From contig OX637393.1 of NCBI GenBank assembly GCA_951799425.1, positions 15,872,244 to 15,936,243 on the forward strand: a stretch of 64,000 nt of DNA, in the 5' to 3' direction. The translations under genes were made by a program, and so were the position numbers. This DNA comes from Ilex aquifolium. Its lineage: Eukaryota; Streptophyta; Magnoliopsida; Aquifoliales; Aquifoliaceae. How positions within the stretch are numbered: position 1 is the stretch's first letter; the number at the start of each line of letters is the position of its first letter. Of the stretch, positions 46,560 through 58,910 are shown in pieces. The notes under the pieces were generated by a model. The model did no database searches and had not been told where the DNA came from. It saw only the letters and a program-made list of their open reading frames with translations.

Positions 46560-47744
46560 GGTTGCATCCTCTCCAGAAGACTTGGTAGGGGAAGAAGCAG
46601 CGACTGCAGAAGAATTAGGGATCGCAGATTGAGAAGGGGGACTGGATAGTACTAGGTCATCTCAAGTACACACTTGGACAATTGGGTCACTCAAATCATT
46701 AGGAATAATCACCTGCTCGGGATCGGTCTGATTTTTCCGAGCAGTTTCATCAGAAGGAAGGGTGACAGGAGTTGAAATAAGAACATGCTCAGCGGTATCG
46801 ACAATGGTCAAGAAGTCGAGGAAGTTCCTCACCGGCCTATTTCTTCTGCCAACACCTGGGACAGATTTCTTGCAAGACCAAAGAGTTTGAGCCCGCATAG
46901 CTTGTAGAGCTTTATGATCATTGGAAAGAGTAGCGTTGGGGCATTCAGGGACAATAATAAATGAGATATAGGTCGGAGTATAGCCTAATAACACGTAAGC
47001 AACTTAACAGAAGAGGTTGTCATTGAAGGATCATACCTACCCTCTTCAAGCCCTCCATCTTCACAGAGCTCTCCAGAATATTCCCTTTGACAGTTCACCT
47101 AAGAAAAAACCTTATGCAAAGAGAATGTGGAACAGTGTATAAAAAGAAAAAAAGAAAGCAAGAGGACAACCAAGAGACATATCTTCAATTACCTGGTGTG
47201 CCTTCTTCGTAGGGGCATTTGTAAGAAGGGCTCTCTCCAACTTTATATTCTCAGTTCCCAGAAACAAAGAGCACGTCATTCTCATGACCATTGTTTGAAT
47301 CTAACAAATGGGTCACAAGATAGCGATCCTTCCTCCTGACTGCGAGATAATAGTTGTCCCCTACTGGCTTGATGATGTAGCAGTAGCGGATCTCCCACAA
47401 ACCTAGATTCAAGCCAATGAGGTTATTCAGTGTTGCTATCCCCATCACTATTCTGAAAAGGTTGGGGCAGCATTGGATAGGACAAAGCTTCAAAGAGGAG
47501 AAAACCACAGGAAAAGTGGGTGAAGTGGGAATCGCACGCCACCCTTAGTGATGGCACGAGTGTAGACAGAAATGGACTCCCTTGTCCCAATGAGGGGTTC
47601 GTACGTACCTGCAACACAGACTTTGACGTCATTAGTGATGTTATACTTAGCTCTAAAGGATGAAATCTCTAAAGTTGTAAGACGAGCCATTTGTAAAAAA
47701 GACAAGTAAAATCCTAGCAATGGAGCAGAAGCATAGATAATCAT
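46560..47744 (-). pseudogene. Retrotransposon-type ('putative gypsy-type transposon') ORF remnant
   Basis: On the minus strand, MARLTTLEISSFRAKYNI begins a frame that reaches GGVRFPLHPLFLWF; a second frame (47508-47251) continues LFRIVMGIATLNNLIGLNLG and YYLAVRRKDRYLVTHLL; a third (46994-46662) carries PGVGRRNRPVRNFLDFLTI. The GVRFPLHP and following layout recall plant proteins annotated as gypsy-type transposon N-terminal domains in large non-autonomous LTR elements. Frameshifts separate the parts, and no LTR pair was located around it. Family assignment is from memory and moderate. Confidence 0.5.
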
Positions 47745-48415
47745 TTTAAAAAATAAGGGTGAACAAAGAAATGCTTAAGAACTCATTTTTAAAGGAGGTG
47801 AACAAGCGCCAAAGGAAACGACGTTCGAATACATCTATTAGACATTAATAGATGTATAAGTAGCCAAAGGACAATGAATTAATGGAAAGTGAAAGGGAAT
47901 GATATTATGACCACGTGTCTTAGCATAATAATGCACACATGTGACAAGGTCACATACACATTTAAGATATTGACGGTTCAAGACAAGACGGAGCTAGCTA
48001 AGGATGGGTCAAGAATAAAGGACCATCTATTAGACATGCTCGGCTTACTAGACATGCTCGGTTGGTTAGGCCGAGCTTGATTAAAGTTAGAACAGCTCGG
48101 GTAGTATAAAGATTTACCCAGTTAACTAGGCTGAGCATCATTGTTGAACAACTCAGAACTTCTAAATTCTTTTGTACTCAGTTATTAGTACTTTACTTAC
48201 ATATAGTCTTTTATATTCTACTAGTAATGCACCACATGCGTTGCACGTGAACAAATTTAAGTAGTAAGAGTTTTTATGAAATCTATAAAAAAACATATAG
48301 ATGTGTAACTGAATAGATGTGTGACCGAGTTAAATTATACTCATCTCATTCAAATGAGATTTTTATCGTTGAATGTGCCAACTATTCTAAATAAAGGCTC
48401 ATTCCAACAAAGAAA
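47745..48415. other. Spacer with GCTCGG-rich segment
   Basis: At 48030-48140, phrases like ACATGCTCGGCT/TTAGGCCGAGC occur repeatedly and may be part of the LTR of the preceding remnant. No gene recognised. Confidence 0.35.
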
Positions 48416-48635
48416 TGTTTTAAGGAAATACGTGAACATATTATATAGCGTCCTTTTGTATATGAAATGACTTGTGGCGGTAGTTTGTGTCATAAAAGGC
48501 TTATTTGCTGTCGCAAATCCTATTTGAGATGGTCTTTGCTGCCACACAAAAAAAAAAAAAAAATCTCCAAAACACTTGACTGTGAAAACTGCCACCACAA
48601 AAAACTTATGTCAAAAGACCTTAATTCTTATAGTG
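48416..48635. mobile_element. Possible right end of a CACTA-type element
   Basis: The segment ends TTCTTATAGTG, the complement of CACTATAAGAA, a CACTA-type terminus. Just inside are GTCGCAAAT and TGCCACCACA phrases common in small CACTA derivatives. The left end was not found; the start coordinate is a guess. Confidence 0.4.
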
Positions 48636-50325
48636 TGTGCTGATCAAACCACCTATATAAGACACTTGGGAATAACAACCATTCTTGTTTTCATGATTTG
48701 ATTAATTTTGGCACACTTAATTTAAACAACTCTTGAACACATGAAAATCATTGTTATGCGTGTATTTAAGCCTATTAGAACTACTTTTTTGAGAATAAGT
48801 TCATCAAAAGTTAACCGTTTTATAATTCTATTGACAAAAACTAATCGTATTGCACCCTGAAATTAAGTATCATTTTCAACCATATTAATCCGCTGGCTTC
48901 CCATCTAATGTTTACAAAGCACTCTTTAATAAACATAGAAACTGAAGAATCTAATTGAAAACTTTGTAAGCCAATTTCTTTAACCAATGCCTTGCTCATG
49001 TCTTTCATGGTCTCTAGTTATCTTTAGTTGCTTCAACTTATCTCACGTCACACCTTGAGAAGGCCACACATGCCCTGACATCTATGACATACTATGATGC
49101 TCTCTTACACCTAAAGCCGGATTTTGGAAGACAAAGCATGCAGGAGGAGGAGAGAGAAGAAGAGTGGTTGGGGGAAGCATGGAAGAGGTAATGTTGGGCC
49201 TGTGATTGCTTGTAGCAATACCTATACCCCTTCCAATCATAAAAATTCAGCACACACATACCAAGGGGGGTTATGGATGAATTTTGATCAAGCTTTAGAT
49301 TATTATTCAATTTTTACACAAGTTTAGAGAGAGAAGCTCAAGGAAGAAGATGAAGTTTTAGAGAAAGAAAGTTAAGTTTTTGCATTTCCTCCACCATTTC
49401 AATTGTAGTAAACTTTAAATTACTTGTAATCTTTACATCTTGCACTTTAATCTCATTTATTTCAAGTGTAATCAAGTCTAGTTTATGTTCTTGAATTTCC
49501 ATGTCTACATTTGAGTTTTTCTTTCCAAGCTTTCTATTTGGGTATGAAATAAATTTGTTTTTGTAGTTTAATTTCTCCTTGCATCAATACAAGTTTTAAG
49601 CTTTATTTCATCACCATGTCTCTTTACATTTTGTATGTTCTTGCTTTGACTATGGGTAGCTAAGCTTTTAGTTGGCTAATCTAAGGGAAATTTTTTCTTG
49701 GGTATGCTAAATCAACTCTCCTCCATTCTTTCTCATAGTGTAAAGTGTTTGGTTTGACTAGGTTGAGTGCGGGCGTGGTTGTAATCTCTTGATACACCGT
49801 AGACTTGTCACGGGGTATGCTTGAGCCTACACCTCCACATTAATCCCTCACTTCCTACGAATTAATCAAACACCTAGGCACCATTGGTTGAATGAATTGA
49901 GTTGATTTGGCATTCCCATTGGAATGACCTGTTTGGATTAGTCAACCTTATTTTCTTGCATTTTATCAAAACTCCACTCACCAAAACACAAAACTCACAA
50001 GATTTTACATTTTTCAATTCCTCACAAATCACCATTCACTACAATTCGACCTTCTTTCCCTGAGGAGACGACCTTGGAATACTCAATTCCAAGTAAAACA
50101 CTACATTGCAAGTCTCTCTTCGCTTGGGGAGCACTTTTGCGCACACACATTTTCATCCACACACGATTTTCCTCATTTCTAGCATCGAACCCGAGGGAGA
50201 GTAACATTCATCTATTCGTATAAGCCATATACACACAACCGGGTTCGTGTTTGGAGATTATGGTGAATCGCAGTCAAGCAGTAGATATCTCAAGATTTTT
50301 CACTTAATTATGGCATCGTTGATTT
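48636..50325. other. Intergenic DNA, no gene supported
   Basis: Includes a segment at about 50040-50220 (GAGGAGACGACCTTGG... CGCTTGGGGAGCAC) that resembles the end region of plant gypsy LTRs, but no pair or primer site supports it. No coding frame is credible. Confidence 0.4.
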
Positions 50326-50329
50326 TGGT

Positions 50330-50903
50330 ACCTAAGGCAAAGGAAGAGTCGACAGTATCACATAACTTGGCATAAAAATCACCAAAATTCATCCTCTTGC
50401 ATCATCAATATCTCAAACTGTGAGGTGTACCTTAATAGACGGGACATCGTTCCACAAGAATATCTCATGCCTCCTTTGAAGTCTCACAATTTGTGGTCCT
50501 TTGGAACTCATTAGGTGTCACAACATTGAATATCGCATTCAAGTCTTTTTAGTTCCACCCCCTTGGTGTTTGATCTTGGTCTTCAACCAAGTCGTTGGGG
50601 ATTTCAATTCAACCACTACTTCACCACCTTTAACTTGTGTGGTGGCAATGCTCCAACCTTCTTAGACAGTCAACCACACCCACTCATCAATGGATTTAAG
50701 AAATGTTGTCATGCGAACCTTCCAATATGCAAAAGTTCGTTCTATCGAATAGTGGTGGTCGTCCAATTGAACCACCTTCCTTTTGAGAATCCATTCTAAA
50801 CTAACAAATAGTAATAATAGATTTCTCAAAGGTAAACAATTAGGCAAGTAAGCAAATAAACAAGATAAGCCTACTTAGTGTCTTATGATCTCAAGGCAAC
50901 TAC
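50330..50903 (-). pseudogene. Copia gag N-terminal remnant
   Basis: The minus strand reads VQLDDHHYSIERTFAYWKVR and MTTFLKSIDEWVWLTV, the start of a copia gag (DUF4219/UBN2-type), then degenerates with stops. It adjoins a primer site and LTR on its right, so this is the 5' end of a minus-strand copia element whose remaining body is lost. Confidence 0.72.
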
Positions 50904-50915
50904 GCTCTGATACCA
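50904..50915 (-). other. Copia primer-binding site
   Basis: GCTCTGATACCA is the exact complement of TGGTATCAGAGC (initiator-Met tRNA type), two bases from the start of the adjacent LTR. Confidence 0.85.
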
Positions 50916-52045
50916 ATTGTTCTGGGAGAAGGAACCCGATATGAATATTTCCTCACAATTATACATGAAGAGACCAAGTAATTTAACCTAGAGGGGGGTG
51001 AATAGGGTTTTCAATTTTAGCCCAAATTTAATAACCGATTAAAACCTATATTTACTACAATTACCTATTCTCACAAGTATGTAACAATGAATGTAAGAAC
51101 CCCTTTAGTCACCACAACCCTTCACACACATGACGATGGATTAAATTAATTATTCAATTAATTCACTCGTATTGAATCTCACGTCGATCTCAAATCCTTA
51201 AACCCAATGCACAACTATGTATTGATGAATAATCAAACAATCAATTTTACAAACACATAGTGCGCGTGTGTGCTAACAAATGCAAGTATGTACAATAATC
51301 AATAAGAGACACAAGCAATATGTTGATACGAAAAATGTGAGACCTGAACATGCATATCATAGCATTATATTAATATTGTGGATTAAAGTGCAATTTGCTA
51401 ATGTTTACATGGGGTTAAAATTAAGATAATTAAACTCTGATAAGTTAAGTATATTTAATTAAGGAATTTAATTGTAGAATTATGAGGTGGTGGGGAGTAA
51501 GGGTGGAATTGTAAAAGTGTTGGGAAATATGGGTGTTAACTGTGAGGATAAAGGAACAAGGGGGTAAGTGGAGTTAGGGATTAAAAGGATGGTTAGCAGG
51601 GCATTTGGCGTTGGGGGGTGTTTGCATGCCTTTGAAGCAATGGAGTATAAAAAATATTTCCTTGGTCCAACCGATTAGAGGAGGGAAATTTGGAAAGAAA
51701 AACTAGTGAAGTTCATGGGTTAGATGAATTGGCTGTGAAATCTTAGGTTCTTGAGTTAGGAAGTGGAAATTCTTTCAAAACACTTGTGAAATCTTAGTAT
51801 AAGCTCAAGAGGTAGGATGAAAATGGTGAATTGAAGAGTTGAGGACCCTTAAATCTTTTGGGTAGGAATTCGGAAGAATTCGGAGGTATCGAATCGCAAC
51901 AAAGGTAAAGTATTTTTGTGAATTAATGTGTTTATCTACTTCTAAATGCATCTTTGAGGCATGGGTAGGTGTTGGGTGGTGTTAGAATTGAGTTTGGTTG
52001 GTAGAAGATAAAGTTTGAAATGGAATTCTAAGCTTTGGAACAAGG

Positions 52046-52180
52046 TTCAACCGGTTGAACTAGTTCAACCGGTTGATCAGAGTTCTAGTTAGGCTTCAAC
52101 TGGTTGAAGCATGTGTTGAACCAGTTGAATAAGATAGTGAATGGGTTTCAACTGGTTGAAGAGCATGTTGAACCGTTTGA
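52046..52180. repeat. Cluster of TTCAACCGGTTGAA-type palindromes
   Basis: At least six copies of a 14-bp palindrome or near-palindrome (TTCAACCGGTTGAA, TTCAACTGGTTGAA, TTGAACCAGTTGAA) within 135 bp of the solo LTR. Confidence 0.85.
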
Positions 52181-52683
52181 TTAGGCATAAGTTTGGGCAA
52201 ATTTTTTCGTGGGGTTCTAAGCTCCTATCCAACACTTCTAAAACCTTAGCAAGGCATCTAATGGGTCTTAAACAAGTTCCTTTTGGGTTTGATTGATTAC
52301 AATTACATGGCTTGAAGGTTAAAACTAGAATCAAATTGAGTAAAGTGAATAATTGTTTAGCAATAATTTGAATGGTTAAAACACATCACTTGGGGAAAGG
52401 CGTGGAAATGCATTGGCCGGAGCATGAACATGTATTTATACATGCATGGTTAATATCAAGGGTATATGTGCTAAAGTGCTAGAACACTTATTTGTGAAAT
52501 ACTATGGTATGTGATAGGAACTGAGACATCAACATCTATATTGAAGGCTCCGTCTGGAAATTAAACTATTGTATTCCAGGACTTGAGGTGAATGGGCTTT
52601 TCTTGTGGTTGATAATGACTAAAGTATACTTATGTGATGTTATTGAATGAGCATGGTGAATTTAGCCTCAAAGGCAATTGTAA

Positions 52684-52940
52684 GTAGCCTTAGTTGTATG
52701 ATTACACCTTAGTGACGAATATATGGCCTATATGGCAGATAAGTAGCCTTAGTGGCATGATTACGCCTTAGTAGTAGGTATATGGCCTAAATGGAAAATA
52801 AGTAGCCTTAGTGGCATGATTACGCCTTAGTATCGGGTATATGGCCTAAATGGAAGATACGTAGTCTTAGTGACATAATTATGCCTTAATGGTGAATATA
52901 TGCCATAGGTGGCAGAGAAGTAGCCTTAGTGGCAAACATA
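52684..52940. repeat. 59-60-bp minisatellite, about 4.3 units
   Basis: Units of the form GTAGCCTTAGTGGCATGATT + ACGCCTTAG + ATATGGCCTA follow head to tail inside the solo LTR, with increasing divergence at both ends. Confidence 0.88.
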
Positions 52941-53830
52941 TATAAATGTGCGAAACAATTTTGTTATGATTGTTGCAAATGATTAGCTGTTGACATTTAA
53001 TGAATGCTGACGAGGGGTAAGGTAATATTCTAGTATTTATGTCAGTTTCATGTTAACAATGCTTGTATTAGTGATGTTTGAAATATGTTTTTGTTGCTAT
53101 CAATTTTATGAAATTGTTCACTCACTGAGCGTGTTGTGCTCATCCCCCCCCCCCCCCCCTTTTCCCAGTTTGTGGCTTTTCAAGGAATCGGAGGGAGATT
53201 GAAGTTCACTGCTGAGTCCTAGAGAGTCGAGAAATTTAAAGTTGGGGTCGTGTGATAGTATTTTGCGAACATCTAAACATGTAAGTTTGTACAGGTATTA
53301 GGTATACAGTTGAAGTATGTTTAAGAAGGGTTGAGTAGGGTTTTTTATGTAAACATATGGACTTAATTTTGTGTGTTTGGGTTATGTATGTATGTGAATG
53401 TGTTTGGCCATATATTGTGTTTTGAAATATTAAATATCATTCACAGTGTGCCAGGTTATTGGTTAATAATTGGGATCCACCCTCTTGGAATAGACTATAT
53501 GTACTATTTTTCGGGATGGGTGTGATAGAAAACCCTCATCGGGAAAAAACACGGGGAACCACTCGGGGTTCACCAAAGCCTAATCCACTATGAGCCAAGT
53601 CAATAAACAAGTACTCGAGTCTTATAACTCAACCAATACCCATGGCTAGATACTCCTCCGCCAAAACTTCCTCTTCGACGTCTTGTGTAGCTTCGCTTGG
53701 ACCTCCCCGCCACACGGTTCATCTAGGCCTCTAGCAATTATAGGCACGCCAACAATCCTCGGTATAGACACACCAATGAGTTTATTCACCAACAAGCTCT
53801 TCTATTCCAAGTTGTGAGGATGGAATAAAA

Positions 53831-54699
53831 AATGGGATATCAATTTGGAGCATACTTATATAGATAATTCCATTGTACGATTGGAGGACTTACGGTGGAA
53901 ATCCTTGGAGGATGATTCACTTGATTTTTCTGCTGATGAAACCGGGAAAACTGTGAAGAGACATCTCATGCTTCTATCCCCACTTCTACTATAGGCCCAC
54001 CTACTAGTTCTAGTAGGCCACCACCTTGACGTATCGGACTACATCAGACTCAAATTTTCATCTTTGCAAGAGGAGGGAACACTGCAAAAGATAATGAGAA
54101 AAGAGTTGAAAATTAAGCATTACAATTCAAATGTTTTGACTATTCAGTTGTTTTATTTTGTGGCATGTTAATTTTTTAATATTATAATTTCAATTATTTG
54201 TTCCAGTAGGAAGTTACTTAATTACTATCCGGTACTTTTTTTTGTTTTAATGATCTTTAAATTTATATTTGTTGTGATTTGATTTTTCTTGTAATACAAA
54301 TATACAACAATTATTTTTCTTATTCACGATTATTAGATGGTATGTTGTTATGGGTCTTGAAATCTTAATTCGCTTTGTTTCTTTTAAAATAAATGCAAAA
54401 TAGATATTAATTAATTATATATGTATAGATAAAATTAAAATAATATTGAAAACTACCACATATATAAATTTTAACTCACCATGTGTGTATAGATGTATGC
54501 TTATGTATAATTTCTTAAAAAAGTATAAACAAACCCAATAAAATTTCAAAATGAATTGTGAGCCTAATTAGCGTACCAACTACCCCTTCCTATATCGTAT
54601 CGTGCATCGCAGAAAATAACGTATCCCGCACGTGTACCCGTACCATGTATCAAAGCAACCCGTGATCCAGATAAACCTGATTTATAATGCCTTGAAGGA
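53831..54699. other. Intergenic DNA, no gene supported
   Basis: Short frames near 53850-54050 show no known domain. The rest is AT-rich. Confidence 0.45.
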
Positions 54700-55374
54700 A
54701 CATGCATTTTCATGATTTCTGTTGCATAAATTGATATCTATAGATATATATACGAAATTCTTATGTTCGCATATTAAATGTTATTAAATATATTATTTTC
54801 AAAACCTTAGTAAGGTTTGAGAAACGTTATTCTACTGAGTTTCTTTCTTTTCTTTTTATTTAGCAAAAAAAAAAATACTGAACTTTACAACTCATTCCTA
54901 TTTATCATTTTCCAAAATTGACCAGCAGACATGAGAGGTAGCTGAGGATTTTCTTTAGGAGGCTTTTGTATCTTTTAAGTTATTTCTTCTACCAATGGCG
55001 AGATGTGAGAGGAGCCCTACATTATGTTTGATTTTAGACTTTGATTAAGATTAGTTTTGCTTCCGTTGTACCTTTTTTATAGGTTTTTGGGATTGTAAAC
55101 TTAATTTAGGTAAATGGTTGAATTATGTTGTGGTTTGGTTTATAGTTAGTGGATGGGTGTTGGTTGTGTTCTCTCACTGGTCTGACTTGCCATTATGATC
55201 AATGCTTATGATATTTTATTTATTTAAAGTTGAGATTTTTGGGAAGTGATGTTTTCTGTAAATCTAAATTGATTAATTTGGTGTTCTATAAATTTAAACT
55301 CGGCTTCAATTTTTAAGAATAATTGAATTGGTTTATGATCACGCCGTTTTTTTAAGGAAAAAAGGAGGGGCGTG
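54700..55374 (+). repeat. Partial gypsy LTR, 3' part
   Basis: The phrase TTTTCAAAACCTTAG...GGTTTGAGA resembles the LTR at 14003-16067 (near 15660). The segment closes with GGAGGGGCGTGATA, like a Tekay-type LTR end. No primer site follows and the start is not defined. Confidence 0.4.
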
Positions 55375-58247
55375 ATAATGATAATGTCATTTAGGTGCTT
55401 AATAGGAATATTTTAGGTAATTAGAATTCGTCTTAACATTTTTATATTTTATAGTAGGACTAGTAATTGTTCATACCTGAAGGCACTATATTACTCAATA
55501 ATATTTTTAATTTTTGAAAAAATTTCTTCTACAAACATTTCAACATAGCATTGAAGTTAGATAGAACACTCGTGCATGAACGGGCAATTACCGTTAGCTT
55601 TAGTTCACTAACAACAACCCTTCTATAAATGTTTAAATTTCAACTTTCAAACAATTTTAGTTCCCAATTTTAATTCTTCGAGTTTCAATTCCCAAATGAA
55701 CTATAAAAAATTTACTTATTAGGAATAACAAAATGACATAAAATTATGTCCTTGAAAGCGTACATGTTAGCCACTCAATTAAACGTATATATTTTGTCCT
55801 CTCTAAAATCACGCTACAGTCATGAATCAGCATATGTATAAAACATTAAATACTAAACTTAAACAAATAAAAATTCACTACTTCTATATAATACAAATAA
55901 TCATAAAAGTAAATTCATTATGACTCATGAGTACCTAAAAAATAAAACAACTTATCTCTTTCAACAATTGAGAAATAAAAAGTGTCATAAAATGAATGAC
56001 TAAATTAATGAATAATCACATACAAAATTAATTGATTTCACGGGAGAAGGTACATATAGTCAACGGAGTAAAAACTTGGCTAAAAATAAATTAAACTCAT
56101 ATATGAAAAATATAAGAAATATAAATGTCAAACAACAAACAAAACCTAATACAAAATTGTTGTCCTTAATATATAAGCAGTCGATGCAAAATATTTTTTG
56201 GTCATACAAAATGTTGAAAAACATGTGAAGCAAGCATTGAATTTATAAGTATATATGAATGTGCAAATTATAAGTATATTTGAATTATGAAAGAAATGGA
56301 AACGTTAGATTAAGCAACTACACCTTAAAATGTAGAAAAATCAACGAAGTCGGTAAAAAGGCTTTCAAGCATTAACAGGAAACATAGTCAACTTTTCAAA
56401 TGTCATAGCCATCAAGCAAAAACAAAAAATGTAGTCAAGAAAAGTGCACAATTTCCCATTTATATATATGAGATAATACAAAAAATGCCAAAAATAATTT
56501 CAACTCTAAAAATGAGCAAAAATAATTCCAAAATTCAACTCTAGAAATGTCTTGCCTGAAGACACCATTTTTTTAAAAAAAAAGTCAAACGATTTCCCAT
56601 CTTGGAGAAAGCTTTTGGTTCATCAGATCGACAATCTTGAAATGATTTGAGGCATTCTAACTATTTTATAAGTTTGAGGGTTTGAAACTTTTTGTACTTT
56701 ACTATATCTTCGTAACATTTATATGACAGTCAACCATATCATAACAATAAGCCCGAGCAGTAGCAGCACACAACATTCATACTAGAACATATTTTATGCC
56801 TGCTATTATTTTTTTTATTTTGGCATACAAAATATTTAACATTGATGAGTCATTTAGAAAACAGAGAGTTCAAAAAAGATAGAGATAGGTCATTCATAAT
56901 TGGACAGCTCTTAAAAGCAATTAAAGTTAAGCAATGTCCAAAGCAATTAATAGTCTCTCTACAATCAAGCCACCAAAGCGAACCCAAACAAAATAATAAA
57001 TAATCACACAAACCTAATTTATCCTGACCCGAATGAAATTTTGTTCACAACAAAATCAATAACCCAAACCCAAATATTACATGTAATCGCGATACAAATC
57101 ACAGAAATTACAAAAAAAATGGTGAACAAAATTATACTTTACCACTAATGATGAACGAACAGTCATCAGGCTTCTTACGTCTAAGTAATTGCGGAATTGC
57201 TTTAAAAACATAAAACAAAAGAAAACTTCAGAACTCAAAATACCAAATCACAAAAAATAAAATAAAATTTCCGAATTGAAAATTATTTGTGTGTGTTTTT
57301 TCTGAGTGTGTGGCGGTGTTAAAAATAAACATGTCACATTTTTGTTGAACAAAAAATAAAAAAATGGTGTCAAAAAATAAATTTTTGATACTGGAGTAAT
57401 TCAAAGATATAGAGAGAGAGATCTAATAAAGCTGAGAGACGGTCATATGTGTGAGAGAGAGAGAGGTAGAAGAGAGATGGGACTCTAGTGTTGGAAATGT
57501 AACGAAACTCTTAGTCCAATTATTGGGCGGAAAAAAAAAATTGGAAATCAATTAAAATTATCGGATCAACAATCTTGAAATAATTTGAGACATTCCAACG
57601 ATTTTATAAGTTTAAGAATTTGAAATTTTTTATACTTTATTATATATTATATAAATAGATAGGATCAAAAAACTCAAACCGACTATGACCACTTTTCAAA
57701 ATCTTGAAACTCTCATATTTCACAAACTTAATTATTTGAATATTCATTTGTCATTTGTCATTTGTCATTTGTCATTTGTCAATTAATTGTCAAATGAATA
57801 TTTTACTTTATGTTGGAATAGATTTGAGGGGACCATTAGGAGACTTCATTGGTAGTCTAAATTGACAGATATTCGTATGTTTGACTTTTTAAGAAAAGTT
57901 AAATTATAGTCTTTTCTATTTTAAATATTAAGTTCATACATATCTAGGTCATGAAAAATTTATTCCTCGTGAATTTTTTAATTTTAGTGTGACATCTTTG
58001 ACCGGACTCGAAGGAAATTAGTCGAGATGTGCATAAATTGGGTTGAACACCCCTAATCATAATACCAAAAAAAAAAAAAAAAGTTCATAGGTATCTCATT
58101 GAGAACAATATTTTACAAGCACACTATCTAAATTTTCTTAAAATACCCATTAATAAAAGTTAGTAAAAATTATAGTCGATAGATTTCCAATAGGTAGAAA
58201 ATTAACAAGCATTAACATGGAGTACCTTAAAAGAAAACTTTAAAACC
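55375..58247. other. AT-rich gene-free region with a duplicated segment
   Basis: No gene. About 90 bp at 56622-56712 recurs at 57562-57650 in the same orientation (ACAATCTTGAAATGATTTGA versus ...AATAATTTGA), perhaps two related small repeats. CATTTGT is repeated five times at 57745-57779. A GA microsatellite lies at 57410-57475. Confidence 0.5.
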
Positions 58248-58826
58248 TGACGAGCCCAGATTTAACTAGGCCAGACCCAATTAATGAGCTAGGTCCAAAT
58301 CAACTACAAGACGGGTCAAGCGCAATTCATGGATTCAGCCCAGTCCAGAGTTCAAGGAGTCCAGAAGGATTAGAGCACGTAGGGAGCAATTATCGGGATA
58401 CTCACTCTCGAAGATTAAGACAACCTTTAATTATACTTACCTTTTTTAACTCCCCAAAGATCTAGTACATTTACCCTCACATCACCGCCTCAACTAAGAC
58501 TATGTGTCTATAAATTGTAAGCTCTCTCTACATGAGAGGACACCTCTCTACACACCCCACACGTAACTTTTCTCTTCTAGCTATTGTATCACTCCCAGGG
58601 CTAATAATTGTTCTCTCTCTCGTTCACCTTACTTAATCAATAAAAGGTCCCCCCTGGCCACCGTTGCCATTTCCCGGAGTGGAGTAGGTCATCTGGACCG
58701 AACCACTATATATGAGTGTTGACCCAATTTTTACATTATTGTCATTGATTGCTCTATTAATTGTCCATTAATTACACTTTATTACCCACTCGACAGTTGA
58801 TCTTGCACAAGACTTGTGCATCATCA
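58248..58826 (+). repeat. 5' LTR of the satellite-bearing gypsy element
   Basis: 579 bp, matched by 62931-63516. A TATA-like TATAAATTG sits near 58509, followed by AATAAAAGG near 58640, in normal LTR order. Confidence 0.92.
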
Positions 58827-58829
58827 GTT

Positions 58830-58845
58830 TGGCGCCGTCTGTGGG
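58830..58845 (+). other. Gypsy primer-binding site
   Basis: TGGCGCCGTCTGTGGG directly follows the 5' LTR. The TGGCGCC core is common in plant gypsy elements; the exact tRNA was not worked out. Confidence 0.75.
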
Positions 58846-58910
58846 AAGCGATTAAGTTTTCTACTACCTTACGACTCTCTTTCAAATACATTGCGATCAC
58901 GACTAGGTCG

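Larger units (their letters stand above)
51336..53527 (+). mobile_element. Solo LTR of a gypsy (Tekay-like) element
   Basis: About 2.19 kb, TGTGAGACCTG... to ...GGGTGTGATA (probably once GTGACA), with GAAAA on both sides (51330-51334 with one extra A, and 53528-53532). No primer site, coding region or second LTR is attached, so it is a solo LTR left by LTR-LTR recombination. Orientation is judged from the typical CACTGAGC...GGTGTGA end. Confidence 0.72.
50918..53830 (-). repeat. Copia 5' LTR, split by a solo gypsy LTR
   Basis: The LTR starts TGTTCTGGGAG at 50918 and includes AACCTAGAGGGGGGTGAATA, a phrase typical of one plant copia LTR group. It breaks at about 51335 and resumes at 53528 with CCCTCATCGGGAAAAAACAC. 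The far end near 53830 is not fixed. Confidence 0.6.

Noticed and set aside
57745..57779. CATTTGT x5 considered as an interstitial telomere-like repeat
   Set aside because: It does not match the plant telomere unit TTTAGGG and is only 35 bp long.
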